Below are positions 47,680-55,637 of a stretch of DNA of 64,000 nt, one piece after another. Under the pieces are notes generated by a model. That model saw only the letters and a list, made by a program, of their open reading frames with translations, made no database searches and was not told the DNA's origin. The stretch comes from Winogradskyella epiphytica (GTDB lineage Bacteria > Bacteroidota > Bacteroidia > Flavobacteriales > Flavobacteriaceae). Each line of letters opens with the position of its first letter. The first letter of the stretch is position 1. Made by a program: the position numbers and the translations under genes. The stretch is taken from NCBI RefSeq assembly GCF_003217215.1, contig NZ_QJTD01000001.1, positions 558,001 to 622,000 of the forward strand, given 5' to 3'.

Positions 47680-48189
47680 TTATATGGTTAAATCGTTTTC
47701 TTGTTTGGCATTTTTTGCCACTTTAAATACTTCACTCAAAACCATAAAAAATAAGCCTAAACATATGAGCATAAGGCTTGGTGTGATTCCTAAATGAATT
47801 TTGAATTGTCCCTTAAATAGAAGTTGTGCGACAACAAACAATACTGAGGCAGTAACTCCAACTCCTGAAAGTAAGTATCCTATTTTATAAAAATTTTGAA
47901 TAACCTGATCATGAAAGGGTTTTACCTTTTGAAAATATCGCAGCGTTTTTCTGAATAGATAAAAACAATAGATTGAAATAAATGCCAAAATTACTGAAAG
48001 CAAAGCAAATACCTGAACCGTTATTATAGGTGTTTTTAAGATTGAATAATCTATATCAAATAGGATATCTAAAGCGTCTGGATTGATGAAGATAAAGACT
48101 GTAAAAAACAATAGTAATGGTATGGCTGGAATACAAGTTACAATCCAGATAAAATCTACCACACTTTTTAAAACCACTAGTTTTCTCAT
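47680..48189 (-). CDS. DUF2975 membrane protein (second)
   Basis: A 169-residue membrane protein with four hydrophobic segments (starting DFIWIVTCIPAIPLLLFFTV) and a charged linker (FRKTLRYFQKVKPFHDQV). It fits DUF2975, a family almost always encoded beside a small HTH regulator. The C-terminus ends KQENDLTI, identical to the last residues of the preceding gene, which shows a tandem duplication. The gaps to both neighbours are 2 bp. Confidence 0.83.
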   Translation of the reverse strand: MRKLVVLKSVVDFIWIVTCIPAIPLLLFFTVFIFINPDALDILFDIDYSILKTPIITVQVFALLSVILAFISIYCFYLFRKTLRYFQKVKPFHDQVIQNFYKIGYLLSGVGVTASVLFVVAQLLFKGQFKIHLGITPSLMLICLGLFFMVLSEVFKVAKNAKQENDLTI

Positions 48190-48191
48190 AT

Positions 48192-48668
48192 TTATATCGT
48201 TAAATCGTTTTCTTGTTGAATTAAACTTCCGTTTTGTAATATGTCTGCAACAATATAGAGGCTAAAACCTATGACCATAAGAAGAAAATCTTGGCCTAAA
48301 TTGCCTAATAGATTAAAGCTTTTAGAATCGTAAAGTATTGAGAAGTCAAACAAAAAACTCAATAATCCCGATACCAAAAATAACTTTCCCCCTGTCTTAA
48401 ACTGCATCCCACTTTTTAGATTAAAAAAACCTTCTTTTATAATGGTAGATAAACCCTTTTTAACAAATAACAATCCTAAAAAAGTAAATACAGGCAAAAC
48501 AGTCACAATATATTGGGTATAATTTCCAAACAGAAAACCCTTACTTAACGCACCATATGGTTCCATTATATCTGTTAGAAAAACCACCGCTATGTTCCCA
48601 ATAAAATAAAGCAGGTAAATTATGATCAACATAATTACAAATACATTTAGATATTTAATTCTTTTCAT
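48192..48668 (-). CDS. DUF2975-like membrane protein (first)
   Basis: A 158-residue membrane protein with four predicted segments (IKYLNVFVIMLIIIYLLYFI at the N-terminus). Its end, QQENDLTI, is shared with the next gene (KQENDLTI), so both probably come from one duplication and then diverged. It is the first gene of the operon. Two dyads and a -7 box lie 10-60 bp upstream. Function is unknown; a membrane sensor for the HTH partner is a reasonable guess. Confidence 0.78.
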   Translation of the reverse strand: MKRIKYLNVFVIMLIIIYLLYFIGNIAVVFLTDIMEPYGALSKGFLFGNYTQYIVTVLPVFTFLGLLFVKKGLSTIIKEGFFNLKSGMQFKTGGKLFLVSGLLSFLFDFSILYDSKSFNLLGNLGQDFLLMVIGFSLYIVADILQNGSLIQQENDLTI

Positions 48669-48677
48669 AACAGAAAT

Positions 48678-48727
48678 ATTATCGTTTTACAATAACAAAT
48701 ATATAATAATTATCGAATAACAATAAT
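48678..48727 (-). promoter_or_regulatory. Paired operator-like dyads flanking the DUF2975 operon promoter
   Basis: Two copies of ATTATCG-N5-CAATAAY at 48678-48696 and 48709-48727 have centres 31 bp apart, three helical turns. Between them, on the minus strand, the -7 box TATATTTG covers 48703-48696. One dyad would cover the start of transcription and the other the -33 side, a layout expected for autorepression by the HTH protein. Confidence 0.65.
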
Positions 48728-48805
48728 TATTTATTGAAAAAGGATAATTCTTGTTATTTAAGAGAAGTGTTTTAATAATGAAAATGGTCTCACTATATTT
48801 ACCAA

Positions 48806-49222
48806 ATGAGCCAGACCTTTGTTACCATTGCTAGATTTCCCTACTCCACAGAAGCTGAAATTATAAAAGGCCGATTAGAGTCGGATGGCATTCAAGTATT
48901 TTTAAAAGACAATATTACTATAGATACCGACCCCTTGGTGAGTCAGGCTATTGGTGGCATCAAACTAAAAGTGCTTGCCAAAGACGAAGACAAAGCACGA
49001 GAGATATTAGCGTCTATTCAGGCTTATTCTGTAAATGACGATGGTGAACCTATTAGTTGTCCGAATTGTGGTAAGCACCGTATTGAACTATATTCTACCA
49101 TCACCAATTTTAAATCTTTAGTCTCTTTTATTATTGGATTTATCTCAGGCACATTACCATTTAGTACCCGATATCAATACAAATGTGAAGATTGTCATAC
49201 AGAATTTCCTATTAAGACTTAA
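48806..49222 (+). CDS. DUF2007 protein with zinc ribbon
   Basis: A 138-residue protein. The N-terminal 70 residues match the DUF2007 putative signal-transducing domain (FVTIARFPYSTEAEIIKGRL, GGIKLKVLAKDEDKAREIL). The C-terminus has CPNC (about 84-87) and CEDC (about 129-132) forming a likely zinc ribbon with a hydrophobic stretch between (LVSFIIGFISGTLPF). The role is unknown. Its last 11 bases overlap the convergent MocR gene. Confidence 0.83.
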   Translation: MSQTFVTIARFPYSTEAEIIKGRLESDGIQVFLKDNITIDTDPLVSQAIGGIKLKVLAKDEDKAREILASIQAYSVNDDGEPISCPNCGKHRIELYSTITNFKSLVSFIIGFISGTLPFSTRYQYKCEDCHTEFPIKT

Positions 49223-50711
49223 GCACTTCATCATAAGCGCGTTTCAATTTATTAATCACTATTTCCATCTCGTCTTCATTTAAATGCCCGAAGCCAAATC
49301 GAATAGCACAGGTGTTTTTATCTTGATATAAAATAGTCTTTGGCAAGAACAGGTCTATTTTCTCAGCTTCTTCTGCTAGTTTCACTAAGGAAATGGTATT
49401 CACAAATTGCAGCCATATCGCTAATCCGCCTGATGGCATTTCCCAAGTTAGCTGATCTCCAAAATAGTACTTTAAAAACCAACCTAAGGTATCGCGACGC
49501 TGTTTGTAAATGATGATGCTCTTCTTTTTAAGTCGATCTATTTCACCTTCAGAAATCAACTCAGACAACATTTGCTCTTGAATTAAATCGCCCTGCTTAT
49601 CTAATAATTGCAAATAATTTTCGGCTTCAGAAATGAAGTTTTCGGGAGCTACGACAAAGCCTGTATGGAAGCTTGGAAATAAGGACTGCCCTAATTTGCC
49701 TAAATAAATGACCATTCCATTGGCATCTGCACTTGCCATAGGTAACATGGGAGAACCTTCGAACTGAAAATCGTAATCATAATCGTCTTCTATAATCGCG
49801 AAGCCATAGGATTTTGCCAACTGCAATAATTGCAAACGTCGCTCTGCACTTAAAGTGATGGTCGTGGGATAATCTCTATTGGCGCAGATATACACGCATC
49901 TAATCCTTTTCTTTAGGAAGTGTTTTTTAATATACTCGACATTTAATCCGTCCTCATCTACCGGAATGGTTCTAATGGTCGCGCCCGCTTCTTGGAAAAT
50001 CATGTTAGAAGCGTAATTACTCAGCTGTCCGACTAAGACCAAATCATTTTGTTTGATGAGTAATTGCGACACCATATAAAGACTCATTTCGGTACTTCGT
50101 GTGCTGATAATATTGTTAGGACTAATATGAAAACCCCGTGTGGCATTTAAATAATTACTCAGCTGGGTTTTAAAAACGGAAGGCCTTGAGGCCGAAGTTC
50201 GGTTCCATTTATTGATTAGTGGTTTTCGTTTCATGGCAGCACTATACCATCTCGAAAACTGATGTATCGGATGCAAACGCAAATCGGGTTTACCATCGTT
50301 AATGGCGTATTTCGCCTTTGTTTCTTCTGCAGTTGAAGCCAAAAGAAATGATTGTTGAAACGGAAATCCTGCTGCTTTTGGGTACTTATAAGCCTGATCT
50401 ATATGGTGGCTCGTTGCTTTTATCTTTGCTTCGGTCTGTTCTGGCTCTATCACAAAGGTGCCTTTATTCGCTATAATTTCTACCCAACCTTGTGAAGCTA
50501 ATTCTTCATAAATAGCCACAGCTGTTTTACGATGAACCTCTAATAACTCGCTCAACACCCGAGTACCAGGCAGCTTGCTACCCTTTACTAGATAACCACG
50601 TTGTATGGCATTGATGAGTTGTTGTGCGACTTGAATATACACAGGTTGCACAAGAGTTCTATCGAAGGTAATCAGTTGTTTTAGGACTTCGTTAACCGGA
50701 CTACTTGTCAT
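49212..50711 (-). CDS. MocR/GntR-type regulator lacking the PLP lysine
   Basis: A 499-residue protein. It has an N-terminal winged helix (about 15-85; QVAQQLINAIQRGYLVKGSK) and a fold-type I aminotransferase domain (about 120-499; IIEDDYDYDFQFEG, the PLP-contact Asp region). In active relatives the Schiff-base Lys is in a GxxSKxL motif; here the segment reads YLGKLGQSLFPSF, so that position (342) is Gln. It may bind a ligand without an internal aldimine. It is divergent from a TonB receptor gene, 122 bp between starts, a typical regulator-target layout. Confidence 0.9.
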   Translation of the reverse strand: MTSSPVNEVLKQLITFDRTLVQPVYIQVAQQLINAIQRGYLVKGSKLPGTRVLSELLEVHRKTAVAIYEELASQGWVEIIANKGTFVIEPEQTEAKIKATSHHIDQAYKYPKAAGFPFQQSFLLASTAEETKAKYAINDGKPDLRLHPIHQFSRWYSAAMKRKPLINKWNRTSASRPSVFKTQLSNYLNATRGFHISPNNIISTRSTEMSLYMVSQLLIKQNDLVLVGQLSNYASNMIFQEAGATIRTIPVDEDGLNVEYIKKHFLKKRIRCVYICANRDYPTTITLSAERRLQLLQLAKSYGFAIIEDDYDYDFQFEGSPMLPMASADANGMVIYLGKLGQSLFPSFHTGFVVAPENFISEAENYLQLLDKQGDLIQEQMLSELISEGEIDRLKKKSIIIYKQRRDTLGWFLKYYFGDQLTWEMPSGGLAIWLQFVNTISLVKLAEEAEKIDLFLPKTILYQDKNTCAIRFGFGHLNEDEMEIVINKLKRAYDEVLKS

Positions 50712-50718
50712 TTTGAAA

Positions 50719-50740
50719 CTGGACTATTTTTATCGTCCGG
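50719..50740. promoter_or_regulatory. Candidate operator of the MocR regulator
   Basis: CTGGAC-N10-GTCCGG (five of six positions complementary) lies 8 bp upstream of the mocR start, in the divergent region shared with the receptor gene. MocR proteins often bind motifs containing TGGACTA-like sequence. Confidence 0.45.
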
Positions 50741-50833
50741 AAAGTTACGACATTTGCACCGCTTTTAAAGAAGCAGCGCCCATAAACCATACATTATTTA
50801 ATCACCCTAATACAAACTATTGCAAAACAACTA

Positions 50834-52660
50834 TTGATGACAACTACAATTAAGCTTTTTATTTTCTTATTCATTTTCGTTTTTAAACTTCAAGCTCAAG
50901 AGCCCGTTATAAAAACAGATTCATTACAAGAGGTTGTAATCACCTCCACTCGAATTGATTTGCCATTTAAGGAGAACTCAAGAACCATCACTATTATCTC
51001 TTCAGCAGATATTAAAAACAGTGCTGCTATTACGGTTGTAGATTTGTTACAACAATTTGCTGGTGTAGATATTAGACGTCGTGGTACAGGTGGAAGTCAG
51101 GCCGATTTATTCATTAGAGGAGGTGGATTTGACCAAACACTCTTATTAATTGACGGTGTAAAAATGGACGATGCGCAAACCGGTCACCATACATTAAACG
51201 CAGCCGTACCACTTGAGGTTATTGAGCGTATTGAAATCATTAAAGGCCCTGCCGCTCGTGTTTTTGGACAAAATGCTTTTACAGGTGCTATCAATATTGT
51301 TACTAAGTCGCGATTAGACCATTCGGTTTCGGCTCAAATTGAAGCCGGTTCTTTTGGTCAACTTAACGGATCAGTGACTGTTGGAACAGCATTAGAGAAC
51401 TCATCGCATATTCTTCATGTTGGAAAAATGACGTCTGAAGGTTATAAAGCCAATACGGATTATGATAACACGAATTACTTCTTGAAAAGTGTATTCAACA
51501 AAAACAAACAAGCCATTGAAATGATAACGACGTTTTCTGAACGTAAGTTTGGTGCTGAGCATTTCTACACGACTAATCCCGCCTTTGAAGAGTATGAAGA
51601 AACTCAGAATAGTTTAATTGCTTTCAGCACCACATTCCAAACTGGGAAGTTTAAAATTCAACCACGTATCTATTGGAAACGCAACCAAGATATCTTTCTT
51701 TTAAAGCGATTTGAACCTAATTTCTTCAGAAATGTTCACCTATCTAACAAAATTGGAGCGGAAGCTAATGCTTCATACACTTCGGAATTAGGTGTTACAG
51801 GTTTTGGCGTGGATGTATCTAAAGTCTATCTAAGAAGTAATAATTTAGGCGATCGCCATCGTTTTATGACGACGCTATTTTTAGAGCACAGGTTTCAGTT
51901 TGCCGATGATCGTTTAGATATTACACCTGGTGTTGCTATGACTTATTTTTCAGATTTCAAATTTAATGCCTTTCCTGGATTAGATGTTGGGTTTGCTATT
52001 ACCGACCATTTAAAAGCCTACGGAAATATTGGGTTCACTTATAGAATCCCTACCTATACCGACTTATATTATAGCGATCCTAGAACGAATGGTAATGCCG
52101 ATTTAGAACCAGAAGAAGCCTTTGCTCAAGAAATAGGACTAAAGTATAGCTCTACAAGAATCAACGCTAGTGTTTCCGTTTTTAATAGAGACGCCAAGAA
52201 CCTTATTGATTATATCAGACCAAATACAACTGAAGAAATCTTTACAGCGACCAATATTGCTGAAGTTAATACGAAAGGTGCCGAACTTGATATTGCTTAT
52301 CATTTCACATTGAATGATTATAAACAAACTTTGGCCTTTGGTTATGCCTTTTTGGAAGACGATATTTTAGAGCAGAATGAATCGCTGTCGCGTTATTCTT
52401 TAAACACTTTGAAACATCATTATACCACACGTTTAAGTACTCAATTATTTAAAAACATCAGTCAGAATATCATTTATAAGTATGCGGAGCGCACCACGGG
52501 TGACACCTATAATGTTTGGGATGCTTCGATAGTCATGAACTTGAAACAGGTAGAACTTTCGGTAACTGCTAGCAATATTTTTGATGCGGATTATATCGAA
52601 TCGGGATTCTCACCTATGCCACCGAGCAACGTATTATTTGGAATGCGTTATAACTTCTAG
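50834..52660 (+). CDS. TonB-dependent receptor (BtuB-like architecture)
   Basis: A 608-residue outer-membrane receptor without a carboxypeptidase-like N-domain. Signal peptide ends FKLQAQ; the TonB box region is SLQEVVITSTR (about 31-41). The plug (about 45-155) has DLLQQFAGVDIRRRG and RIEIIKGPAARVFGQNAFTG. The barrel has a C-terminal strand ending MRYNF. The length and the plug-first arrangement resemble BtuB and small-siderophore receptors. Control by the divergent MocR protein is likely, and a vitamin or cofactor substrate would fit, but no riboswitch is visible in the 122-bp leader. Confidence 0.92.
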   Translation: MMTTTIKLFIFLFIFVFKLQAQEPVIKTDSLQEVVITSTRIDLPFKENSRTITIISSADIKNSAAITVVDLLQQFAGVDIRRRGTGGSQADLFIRGGGFDQTLLLIDGVKMDDAQTGHHTLNAAVPLEVIERIEIIKGPAARVFGQNAFTGAINIVTKSRLDHSVSAQIEAGSFGQLNGSVTVGTALENSSHILHVGKMTSEGYKANTDYDNTNYFLKSVFNKNKQAIEMITTFSERKFGAEHFYTTNPAFEEYEETQNSLIAFSTTFQTGKFKIQPRIYWKRNQDIFLLKRFEPNFFRNVHLSNKIGAEANASYTSELGVTGFGVDVSKVYLRSNNLGDRHRFMTTLFLEHRFQFADDRLDITPGVAMTYFSDFKFNAFPGLDVGFAITDHLKAYGNIGFTYRIPTYTDLYYSDPRTNGNADLEPEEAFAQEIGLKYSSTRINASVSVFNRDAKNLIDYIRPNTTEEIFTATNIAEVNTKGAELDIAYHFTLNDYKQTLAFGYAFLEDDILEQNESLSRYSLNTLKHHYTTRLSTQLFKNISQNIIYKYAERTTGDTYNVWDASIVMNLKQVELSVTASNIFDADYIESGFSPMPPSNVLFGMRYNF

Positions 52661-52740
52661 TTAGTTGGTTTAGACGACGCAAGCTTGGTCAGTTGCACAT
52701 CACCTTCTTATCAACATACTTGCAAGTCTATCATTTAGCA

Positions 52741-52775
52741 AGCCCTATTGGTGTTATTCACTTGTAGGGCTTTGT
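52741..52775 (+). terminator. Terminator after the TonB receptor
   Basis: AGCCCTA pairs with TAGGGCT across a 16-base loop, and TTTG follows. It lies 80 bp after the stop codon. The T run is short, so efficiency is uncertain. Confidence 0.6.
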
Positions 52776-52826
52776 TATACTTATATAGCAGAACGACGGT
52801 TTAACACCCTTTCGTTGATTGGGTTC

Positions 52827-52982
52827 TCAATTTTTAAGTTCCTTTAGCCTTTTCAGAAGGTCTATGCCTTTGATGGTTTTTGTTTTCGGTATCTGTCTTT
52901 TTTTCATTTGGATTCTCGGCCATCGTCTTTCTGTATAAGGTCTTTTTATTTCTTCACATGGAATGAATTCCATAGTTCCCAT
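52827..52982 (-). CDS. Possible 51-residue basic protein
   Basis: A frame of 51 residues read on the minus strand (MGTMEFIPCEEIKRPYTERR at the start, ending RLKELKN). It is rich in Lys and Arg, with no membrane segment. An inner ATG at 52973 is possible. I do not recognise it, and it could be a chance frame or a remnant of mobile DNA; it is listed because its composition is protein-like and the surrounding 600 bp have no other gene. Confidence 0.28.
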   Translation of the reverse strand: MGTMEFIPCEEIKRPYTERRWPRIQMKKRQIPKTKTIKGIDLLKRLKELKN

Positions 52983-53293
52983 AGGGCTTATACGGAGTTA
53001 CTATGGAGTATCCTCAAGGTATATACGCTATACATACGCTATACCTATATAGCATCTCGCTGATTTATAAGGATTTAGCGTTTAGTTAAAATGACTTCAA
53101 AATGAGCTTGATTTGACAGTTAAGTGGGTTATTTAGGTGTTGTTTCAAACCCTTCTTACTGCTATGGCACTGGTATAGTTGTGCTTCGCTCTCTGCTGCC
53201 TATTTCGGCCGTTTTGCATCCGTTTCATTCGCCCTTCAACAAGAGCAATTCTTAATTTTTTGCAAAGTTCAATTCCATTTCCTTAGCTTTACT
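52983..53293. other. Non-coding interval before the cupin-like gene
   Basis: About 310 bp with no gene seen. It holds two direct copies of ATACGCTATA (about 53025 and 53036) next to CTATATAGC, and a less AT-rich patch around 53180-53230 (CTTCGCTCTCTGCTGCC). These may be traces of recombination. No RNA gene was recognised. Confidence 0.4.
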
Positions 53294-53301
53294 TAATTTT
53301 G
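53294..53301 (+). promoter_or_regulatory. -7 promoter box for the cupin-like gene
   Basis: TAATTTTG fits TANNTTTG and lies 20 bp before the TTG start at 53322, which predicts a leader of about 15 bases. Confidence 0.5.
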
Positions 53302-53321
53302 TCGGCTAAATCATTTGTCAT

Positions 53322-54182
53322 TTGAAACTCAATCTTGAAGACATACCTCGTGTAAAGAACATTTCTAAGGACGATTTTATAAAGCACTATTTCAAGCCTC
53401 AGAAACCTGTGGTTATAGAGCAGTTTATAGAAGATTGGCCGGCTTATAGTAAATGGAGTTTGGACTATATGAAGGAAGTGGCTGGCGACAAAACCGTTCC
53501 GCTTTACGACGATAGACCCGTAGACTATAAGGATGGATTTAACGAAGCCCATGCCACCATGAAGATGAGTGAGTATGTGGATTTGCTAAAGCGTGAACCT
53601 ACCAAATACCGCATCTTTCTTTGGAATATTTTAAAGGAAGTGCCTCAGCTTCAAAAGGATTATTCCTATCCTGATTTTGGCCTTCGACTTATGAAAGGCT
53701 TACCAATGTTGTTCTTTGGAGGGAAGGATTCCTATACTTTTATGCATTACGATATTGACTTGGCGAATATTTTCCACTTTCATTTTGAAGGAAAAAAGCA
53801 ATGCATTTTATTTGACCAAGACCAGAACGATTATTTGTATAAGGTCCCGCATTCGTTAATTACAAGAGAAGATATCGATTTTAACGATCCTGATTTTGAA
53901 AAATGGCCTGCTCTAAAAAAGGCCAAAGGTTGGGTTTGTGAATTGAACCATGGAGAGGTGCTGTATATGCCCGAAGGTTATTGGCACTATATGCGTTATA
54001 TCACACCTGGATTTTCTATGAGTTTACGCGCTATTGCTCGAAATCCTAAAAATTTAGGCAAAGCGATTTACAACGTTTTTATCATGCGAAGTATTGATAA
54101 TGTGATGCGCCGTATAAAGGGTCAGAAATGGATTGATTGGAAAAACGAGAAGGCTATTAGCAACACCCATCGTTTCAACTAA
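53322..54182 (+). CDS. Cupin/JmjC-like Fe(II) 2-oxoglutarate dioxygenase-type protein
   Basis: A 286-residue cupin_8/JmjC-like protein. The metal triad is H142-x-D144 (TFMHYDIDL) and H222 (GYWHYMRYI). The N-terminal helix region RVKNISKDDFIKHYF and PVVIEQFIEDWPAYSKWSLDY is typical of bacterial JmjC-like hydroxylases. Relatives hydroxylate protein or peptide side chains, and the substrate here is unknown. The TTG start is chosen because it is the first start in the frame that keeps the conserved LEDIPRV opening. Confidence 0.85.
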   Translation: MKLNLEDIPRVKNISKDDFIKHYFKPQKPVVIEQFIEDWPAYSKWSLDYMKEVAGDKTVPLYDDRPVDYKDGFNEAHATMKMSEYVDLLKREPTKYRIFLWNILKEVPQLQKDYSYPDFGLRLMKGLPMLFFGGKDSYTFMHYDIDLANIFHFHFEGKKQCILFDQDQNDYLYKVPHSLITREDIDFNDPDFEKWPALKKAKGWVCELNHGEVLYMPEGYWHYMRYITPGFSMSLRAIARNPKNLGKAIYNVFIMRSIDNVMRRIKGQKWIDWKNEKAISNTHRFN

Positions 54183-54211
54183 ATTTCTCATATTAAATAG
54201 AATAGTATTTG

Positions 54212-54219
54212 TATATTTG
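54212..54219 (+). promoter_or_regulatory. -7 promoter box for the small beta-barrel gene
   Basis: TATATTTG matches TANNTTTG and lies 23 bp before the ATG at 54243. Confidence 0.65.
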
Positions 54220-54242
54220 CCCTCATTTTTAAAAATATAAAC

Positions 54243-54773
54243 ATGAAAAAATTAGTATTAATAGCAGCGTTGATCGCTTTTAGTTTTGGACATTCACAAG
54301 CTTTTATTGGTGAAGGTGATAATAAGTTTCAAGTTGGTGCCAACATTCAAGATAATGGAACAGGTGTAAATATTTCTTACGACTACGGTATTGGCGCGAA
54401 TATGTCTATTGGTCTTTCTACGTCTTACGCTTTAGGAATTCCTGAAGAATTAAAAAATGATATTGAACTTAATGACGGAACAACACAGGATAAAGCTAGC
54501 TTTATCGATCGTTATGATTTAAAAGCTCGTTTTAACGCGAATATTGGTAACATTCTTAATATTGATGAGAATTTCGATTTTTATCCTGGTTTAAACTTAG
54601 GATTAAAGAACTTTGGTGCGCATCTTGGTGCTCGTTATTTCTTTTCGGAAGGCTTTGGTTTGTATACGGAGTTAAACCTTCCTATAGCCAAATACAATAC
54701 TGATCACTTATCGCCTGCTGAAAAATTACACAATCAGTTTACGGTAAATATTGGAGCGTCTTTTAATATATAA
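54243..54773 (+). CDS. Small outer-membrane beta-barrel protein
   Basis: A 176-residue protein with a signal peptide (MKKLVLIAALIAFSFGHSQA) and eight or so amphipathic strands ending FTVNIGASFNI, which is a barrel-type C-terminus. The strands contain NISYDYGIGANMSIGLSTSY and YPGLNLGLKNFGAHLGARYF. It probably forms a small outer-membrane barrel. A clear promoter box and terminator frame it as a single-gene unit. The function cannot be deduced. Confidence 0.82.
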   Translation: MKKLVLIAALIAFSFGHSQAFIGEGDNKFQVGANIQDNGTGVNISYDYGIGANMSIGLSTSYALGIPEELKNDIELNDGTTQDKASFIDRYDLKARFNANIGNILNIDENFDFYPGLNLGLKNFGAHLGARYFFSEGFGLYTELNLPIAKYNTDHLSPAEKLHNQFTVNIGASFNI

Positions 54774-54798
54774 GACCTCTTCTTAACCTATATCATGA

Positions 54799-54829
54799 AG
54801 CCCTTTCGTATTTGAGAGGGCTTTTTTTT
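54799..54829 (+). terminator. Terminator after the small beta-barrel gene
   Basis: AGCCCT pairs with AGGGCT around a 12-base loop and eight T follow. Confidence 0.9.
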
Positions 54830-54931
54830 GGGCTGATTTGTTTGGGCTGTGCTTAACGTGAAATTATAGTTCCCGTTGACTTTATGTAGATTTTTAAGAG
54901 CAGGCTTTTCTGGAGTTAAAAGTGCTATGAC

Positions 54932-55405
54932 TTAATTGAGATACTCATTTAGTTTATCGTAGACCAGGTGAGATTCCCAGCCGCGATACAGGAGGTAGTC
55001 CGCTACTTTTTTCTTCTTTTTATACTTATCCTTTTCTTTGACTTGTTCTATACGTTTTTGAACTAATTCGTCTAAGGTTTTATAATAATCGTCTAGATCA
55101 ATTTCTTTTAGGGCTGCATCTATACTGTATTTTGAAATCTCTCTGAATTTGAGTTCTCTAAGCAGTCTGTTTTTTCCCCATTTTTTAATTCTGAATTTCC
55201 CACTGACGAAGGCTTTAGCAAAACGTTCTTCATTGAGGAAGTTATGCTGAATTAAATGCACCATAATATTATCTATAGCCTCCGGAATCATGCGCATATT
55301 CTCGAGCTTTTGTCGTACTTCTTTATGGCAGCGTTCTTGGTAAGCGCAGTAGCTTTCTAGTTTTCTTTTAGCCTCTTCAACCGAATATGTTTTATGTGTC
55401 TGCAT
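54932..55405 (-). CDS. recX: Regulatory protein RecX
   Basis: A 157-residue helical protein that binds RecA filaments and limits recombinase activity. Family repeats are visible: YSVEEAKRKLESYCAYQERC, then HKEVRQKLE, NFLNEERFAKAFVSGKFRIK and KWGKNRLLRELKFREIS. The start ATG (MQTHKTYSVEEA) is well placed. It is convergent with the beta-barrel gene and divergent from the large surface protein gene. Confidence 0.93.
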   Translation of the reverse strand: MQTHKTYSVEEAKRKLESYCAYQERCHKEVRQKLENMRMIPEAIDNIMVHLIQHNFLNEERFAKAFVSGKFRIKKWGKNRLLRELKFREISKYSIDAALKEIDLDDYYKTLDELVQKRIEQVKEKDKYKKKKKVADYLLYRGWESHLVYDKLNEYLN

Positions 55406-55601
55406 TAGCCCAAAAATACAATAGATCAGGGGAATTTGAGAGTTTTTTCTAGGTGTACATTATTTAATTGTTAATAATGCCCATTTCCCGTGGTATTGTA
55501 TGTCCCGAAAACACAAGGGGTTACGAGTAAGAGTCTAAGAATCATGGCTTTATTGTTCATAAAATTAATTTTCACAACATCCTGATACGCAAGGAGTTTC
55601 G

Positions 55602-55609
55602 TATATTTG
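55602..55609 (+). promoter_or_regulatory. -7 promoter box for the large surface-protein gene
   Basis: TATATTTG fits TANNTTTG and lies 28 bp before the ATG at 55638. Confidence 0.65.
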
Positions 55610-55637
55610 TAGTCCGACCCCTATTAATAATACCCTT

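Noticed and set aside
50712..50833. Cobalamin or thiamine riboswitch upstream of the receptor gene
   Set aside because: The leader is only about 120 bp and no conserved box could be found.
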